From NCBI GenBank assembly GCA_018895275.1, contig JAHIOQ010000156.1, forward strand, positions 1 through 46,755: DNA of 46,755 nucleotides, read 5' to 3'. Below are positions 42,454 through 46,755 of the stretch, piece by piece (position 1 is the stretch's first letter; every line of letters begins with the position of its first letter). The notes under the pieces are model-generated. The model saw only the letters and a list, made by a program, of their open reading frames with translations, searched no databases and was not told the origin of the DNA. The translations under genes were made by a program, and so were the position numbers. Origin of the DNA: Candidatus Omnitrophota bacterium (GTDB lineage Bacteria; Omnitrophota; Gorgyraeia; B26-G9).

Positions 42454-42576
42454 TGAACCACTCGCTTCGCTCGGGCTACGCCCTGCACCTGAAATGGTGC
42501 AGGGTTCATGGCCCGGCCATAAAACAACGAAGCGAGTGGTGAATGCCCTGAACCTGACGAAGGAATGGTTTAGGGC
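42450..42576. repeat. Nested/alternative inverted repeats abutting tRNA-Ser
   Basis: GCCATGAACC(42450-42459)/GGTTCATGGC(42503-42512); ACCACTCGCTTCG(42457-42469)/CGAAGCGAGTGGT(42528-42540); CCCTGCACC/GGTGCAGGG(42481-42504); GCCCTGAACC/GGTTTAGGGC(42545-42576). Confidence 0.85.
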
Positions 42577-42640
42577 TAATATTGTTTGATGCTCTTCGAA
42601 AAGATTTTTCAGATTTTCGCTCGGGGTCATGGTTTACGCA

Positions 42641-42937
42641 ATGTATCACGTATACGTGTTAATAAGCTTAAAGGATAAAAAGTTCTATATTGGTTTTAGT
42701 GAAGATGTATTGCAACGAGTAAAAGAGCATAACTCAGGCAAAAATGTTAGCACCAAATACCGCCGTCCGCTAAAGCTTATCTATTACGAAGCCCACCTAT
42801 CAAAACAAGATGCAATGAAAAGGGAACGATATTTTAAAACCGCTAAAGGAAAGACCACTCTAAAGCAAATCTTAAAAATTTCCCTGCAAAATTATTCCCC
42901 GAACGTAGCGAGCGAGTCACTGACAACTTTTATTTAA
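42641..42937 (+). CDS. GIY-YIG nuclease family protein
   Basis: MYHVYVLISLKDKKFYIGFSEDVLQRVKEHNSGKNVSTKYRRPLKLIYYEAHLSKQDAMKRERYFKTAKGK. Confidence 0.93.
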   Translation: MYHVYVLISLKDKKFYIGFSEDVLQRVKEHNSGKNVSTKYRRPLKLIYYEAHLSKQDAMKRERYFKTAKGKTTLKQILKISLQNYSPNVASESLTTFI

Positions 42938-42952
42938 AAATCAATGGACAGC

Positions 42953-43022
42953 GGAAACCTGCCTGTCCTCCGTAGCTTTAGCGAAGGGGGGTGAGCGACG
43001 GGTTCCAATCCCAGTTTCCACA
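42953..43022 (+). pseudogene. Possible degenerate tRNA or tRNA 3'-end remnant
   Basis: GGAAAC(42953-42958)/GTTTCC(43015-43020); GGGTTCCAATCCCAG resembles the T-arm GGGTTCGAATCCCAG of tRNA-Ser. Confidence 0.35.
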
Positions 43023-43440
43023 ATAATCTTGAGTGATCAATTAACATACCTCTTCCATATTTTCAACAACATATATCATCAGGAAATCACAGACAACATC
43101 AGTTATCATCAGATAGGAATTGTTTGTTTTTAGTGGTTTATGTGGTGGAAATGTGGTGGGGCGAGATGTATTTAACCATCTTATTCCATCCCCCGTCGCA
43201 AATGTATTTCAGGCTACCTTGGCAAAAATGATTTCCAAGTTGTGTAATGTATAGTAGAGGAGTATAATTATTACATATTGTTATCTCCTTACACGTTGCG
43301 CTGTTTATGCAGCGAAGGGAAAATCGCATGTTTCAAATTTGGGGGGCAGTGGAGATTGAGAAAAGATGAAACAGAGAAGTGGTCGAAATCATATCCTTTT
43401 GCGCAAGGAAAATAAGAAATTTTAGGGGACAATAGCATAA

Positions 43441-46400
43441 ATGATACAAAGCTTTAATAATAAAACCGAGAAAGTCGGTGATGACTTCAAAAAGAATATC
43501 GGTAAAGACAGCCGACTGCAAGTCGCGGCGGGGATTTTTACTATATACGGTTTTGAATGTCTTAAAACTGAATTAAAAAAAATTGATAAGTTAAGTTTTA
43601 TTTTTACAGATCCAACATTTATCGAAGCTGATAAAAATAGAAGAGAGAAAAAACAATTTCAAATCAGCGCCGATTTTCGACAAAAGGCTATTAGCGGCTC
43701 AGAGTTTGAAATAAATCTAAAAAATGAACTTAAAGGAAAAGCAATTGCCAAAGAGTGCAAAAAATGGATAGAGCAAAAGGTGATTTTTAAAACTAATATT
43801 GGCGATAAATATATCCAGCCGCATATAACGCTTGAGAATGGTGAGAATAAATATGAGTACATGGGGATTAATGAATTTAGCAGTGCCGGGTTCGGCTACG
43901 AAAAAGACAATTCCGTTTTGCATCAGATAATTAAGACAGACGATTATGAAGCAACTAAGCAGTACATCCAAAATTTTGAAGAAGTATGGAATGATGAAAA
44001 GATAGTAAAAAACGTAACCGACGAGGTTCTTGGATATATCGCGGACCTTTATAAGGAAAACTCCCCGGAATTTATCTATTACCTGACGCTCTATAATATT
44101 TTTGATGAGTTTTTGGAGGATATCTCCGAGGATGAACTTGCCAATGAGAAAACCGGGTTTAAAAAATCTGTTATTTGGAATAAGCTCTACGATTTCCAAA
44201 AGGATGCCGCATTAGGAATTATTAACAAGTTAGAACGACACAATGGCTGTATTCTTGCTGATAGTGTAGGGCTTGGGAAGACCTTTTCAGCATTAGGCGT
44301 TATTAAATATTATCAGGAAAGAAACCGCACCGTACTTGTTCTCTGTCCCAAGAGACTCGGAGATAACTGGCAAACATTCTTAAATAATTATGATGACAAT
44401 CCCTTGGTTAAAGACCGTTTAAATTATCATGTTTTATATCATACGGATTTATCCAGAGAACAAGGGCAATCAAACGGAATAGATTTATCGCGAATAAACT
44501 GGGGTAATTATGATTTAGTAGTCATTGATGAATCGCATAATTTTAGAAATAATGACCCCCGAAAAGATAGAGTGACCCGCTATCAAAGACTGCTGAATGA
44601 TGTTATGAAAGCGGGAGTTAAGACTAAAGTTCTTATGCTCTCAGCAACTCCAGTCAATAACAGATTTACTGATCTAAAGAACCAGATTGCTTTGGCATGT
44701 GAAGGCGAAACAGGTATAGCTGACGGCAAAATGGATGCAGATAAATCTATCGAAACCATTTTAACAAATGCTCAAAGGATCTTTAACGAGTGGTCCAAAT
44801 TACCGATAGAAGAAAGAACTAGCCAAGCGTTACTGAAACGGCTTAATGCAAATTTTGATTTTTTCAAATTACTTGATAGTGTGACAATAGCCAGAAGTAG
44901 AAAGCACATAGAGAAGTATTATGACATCAATAAGATCGGCAAATTCCCAAACAGGTTAAAACCTATTACCCATCATGCGGATATAACGGCACTGGAAGGG
45001 TTTATTGAAATATCAGAGCTATATAAAGAACTCTCGAAATTATCAATGTCGATATATTCACCCACGGAGTACATATTGGAAAATAAACGGCAGTTTTATA
45101 GCGACATTTACGATACTAACGTTAATGAGAATGTAAGCTTTAAACAAGTACACAGGGAAAAAAATCTTCAAACTCTTATGAGGGTAAATTTTCTTAAAAG
45201 ATTAGAGAGTTCGGTTGATTCATTCAGGATCACCCTTGGCAAGTTTATCAAAGAGATTGAGCAGACCATCGACAAAATCGAAGCGTTTGAAAAAACCGGC
45301 GTTCAAGCTTTTGCCGAATCTACCCAGTTTAATGATATCAATCTGGATGCGGATAGCGATGACTGGCTGAATGATGAATTTAGCGTCGGCGGCAAAGTGA
45401 AAGTCAATTTGGAGGATATGAACACTTCCGGATGGAAGCAGGACTTGGAGGCCGACGTTCGTATTGCCAAAGCAATATTTGCAGAAATGGAAAAGGTAAC
45501 ACCGGAGCACGATACAAAGCTTAGAGATTTGAAGACATTTATTAAAAACAAGATCGAAACCCCTATAAATCCGGGAAATCGGAAAATTCTAATATTCAGT
45601 GCTTTTGCGGACACGGTGAATTATTTATACGAGAATATTGCCGATTATAATAAAACGCTTAATCTGGAAACCGCGAAGCTAACCGGCTCAGATGAAAATC
45701 AGACAACGCTGAAATTAAATAACAACTTCAATAATATTTTGATCAATTTTTCTCCACGGTCTAAAGAACGAAGAAATAAAGATGCTCCGGAAATAGATAT
45801 TTTAATTGCGACGGATTGTATCTCTGAAGGCCAAAACCTACAAGACTGCGACACACTTATCAATTATGACATACACTGGAATCCCGTTCGCATAATACAA
45901 CGGTTTGGGCGTATAGATAGAATTGGGTCGATTAACAAAGATATCCAGCTGATTAACTTCTGGCCTCAATTATCCCTTGATGACTATATCAATCTGAAAA
46001 GCCGTGTTGAAAGTAAAATGTTTATGGTCGATGCAACAGCAACCGGTGAAGATAACGTTCTTACCAACAAATCATCGGATTTACTGTTTAGAAAGAAGCA
46101 GTTGGAAAAATTGCAGGAAGAGGTAGTTGATATTGAAGAGATGGGTTCGGGAGTTTCAATAACCGATTTAGGGCTAAATGATTTTCGTATGGATTTAGTC
46201 AACTACATTAAACAGAATGGAAACCTTGCAAGTATTGCAAATGGAATGCACTCGGTTTGCAAAAAGGACATAGCACGGGGAATCGAAGAAGGGGTAATTT
46301 TTGTCTTAAAGAATATAAACAACGAAGTAAATATCGATAAAACCAATCAACTTCACCCTTTTTATCTGGTGTATATAACCGCGGATGGAAAAATTGCATC

Positions 46401-46686
46401 AAATCATTTGAATGTAAAAAACACGCTGGATATCCTTCGGTCGCTCTGTAAGGGCAATAGTGAGGCGATGAAAGATGTTTATGAAGCGTTTAATGAGGAA
46501 ACCAACGATGGGAAAAATATGGTCAAGTATTCTGATCTTTTAAATAAATCCATCGAATCAGTGCTCCACGTGAAGGACGAAAGTGATGTCGACAGCCTAT
46601 TTACATCAGGCGGCACAACGGCTCTTATGAACAATATAAAGGGGCTGGAGGATTTTGAACTGCTTACCTTTGTGGTGATAAAATAA
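43441..46686 (+). CDS. SNF2-type DEAD/DEAH helicase (1081 aa), probably defence or restriction-modification associated
   Basis: ILADSVGLGKTFSALGVIKYY (Walker A); VVIDESHNF (DExH); MLSATPVNNRFTDLKNQI; ATDCISEGQNLQDCDTLINYDIHWNPVRIIQRFGRIDRIGS (helicase C). Confidence 0.9.
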   Translation: MIQSFNNKTEKVGDDFKKNIGKDSRLQVAAGIFTIYGFECLKTELKKIDKLSFIFTDPTFIEADKNRREKKQFQISADFRQKAISGSEFEINLKNELKGKAIAKECKKWIEQKVIFKTNIGDKYIQPHITLENGENKYEYMGINEFSSAGFGYEKDNSVLHQIIKTDDYEATKQYIQNFEEVWNDEKIVKNVTDEVLGYIADLYKENSPEFIYYLTLYNIFDEFLEDISEDELANEKTGFKKSVIWNKLYDFQKDAALGIINKLERHNGCILADSVGLGKTFSALGVIKYYQERNRTVLVLCPKRLGDNWQTFLNNYDDNPLVKDRLNYHVLYHTDLSREQGQSNGIDLSRINWGNYDLVVIDESHNFRNNDPRKDRVTRYQRLLNDVMKAGVKTKVLMLSATPVNNRFTDLKNQIALACEGETGIADGKMDADKSIETILTNAQRIFNEWSKLPIEERTSQALLKRLNANFDFFKLLDSVTIARSRKHIEKYYDINKIGKFPNRLKPITHHADITALEGFIEISELYKELSKLSMSIYSPTEYILENKRQFYSDIYDTNVNENVSFKQVHREKNLQTLMRVNFLKRLESSVDSFRITLGKFIKEIEQTIDKIEAFEKTGVQAFAESTQFNDINLDADSDDWLNDEFSVGGKVKVNLEDMNTSGWKQDLEADVRIAKAIFAEMEKVTPEHDTKLRDLKTFIKNKIETPINPGNRKILIFSAFADTVNYLYENIADYNKTLNLETAKLTGSDENQTTLKLNNNFNNILINFSPRSKERRNKDAPEIDILIATDCISEGQNLQDCDTLINYDIHWNPVRIIQRFGRIDRIGSINKDIQLINFWPQLSLDDYINLKSRVESKMFMVDATATGEDNVLTNKSSDLLFRKKQLEKLQEEVVDIEEMGSGVSITDLGLNDFRMDLVNYIKQNGNLASIANGMHSVCKKDIARGIEEGVIFVLKNINNEVNIDKTNQLHPFYLVYITADGKIASNHLNVKNTLDILRSLCKGNSEAMKDVYEAFNEETNDGKNMVKYSDLLNKSIESVLHVKDESDVDSLFTSGGTTALMNNIKGLEDFELLTFVVIK

Positions 46687-46691
46687 GAATA

Positions 46692-46724
46692 AGCCACGAA
46701 AGGCACGAAATTACACGAAAAGGA
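46692..46724. repeat. CACGAAa-type quasi-periodic intergenic repeat
   Basis: gccacgaaaggcacgaaattacacgaaaagg. Confidence 0.6.
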
Positions 46725-46755
46725 TTTATAATTATGGATTTAATTTATAAGGATG

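Noticed and set aside
46561-46580. Third parS-like site (gtgctccacgtgaagg)
   Set aside because: Only the central CCACGTG matches; arms are not palindromic and it lies within helicase coding sequence.

Overview
This 46.8 kb window looks like the replication-origin neighbourhood of an uncultivated Gram-negative bacterium. Candidatus Omnitrophota/PVC-like is my inference from gene style; I ran no search. Leftward: dnaA, dnaN, dciA (DUF721), gyrB, gyrA, archease. Rightward: rpmH, rnpA, yidD, yidC, a Jag-N-only ORF, mnmG, a HAMP protein, parA, parB, ndk. There is a DnaA box in the dnaA-rpmH gap and there are two perfect parS-like palindromes around mnmG. Further right: three orphan type IV pilin-like genes, a Phd/RelE toxin-antitoxin pair, lnt, secA, a glycosyltransferase, a MarR/TolC/RND cluster with no adaptor gene, a complete MoxR-DUF58-Bat operon, tRNA-Arg(ACG), tadA, tRNA-Ser(GCT), a GIY-YIG nuclease and a large SNF2-type helicase at the right edge. 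The left 2.3 kb is a decaying accessory zone (integrase remnant, internally deleted restriction-like gene, FRG protein). The least-explained signals are: (1) a three-way-junction RNA fold that would sequester the Shine-Dalgarno of a gene leaving the left edge; (2) a tandem structured leader between parB and ndk; (3) a tRNA-Ser / nested-hairpin / GIY-YIG module with compensatory changes between two hairpin copies; (4) several families of short quasi-periodic 'word' repeats confined to gene gaps. All homology calls come from recognising motifs in the translations.
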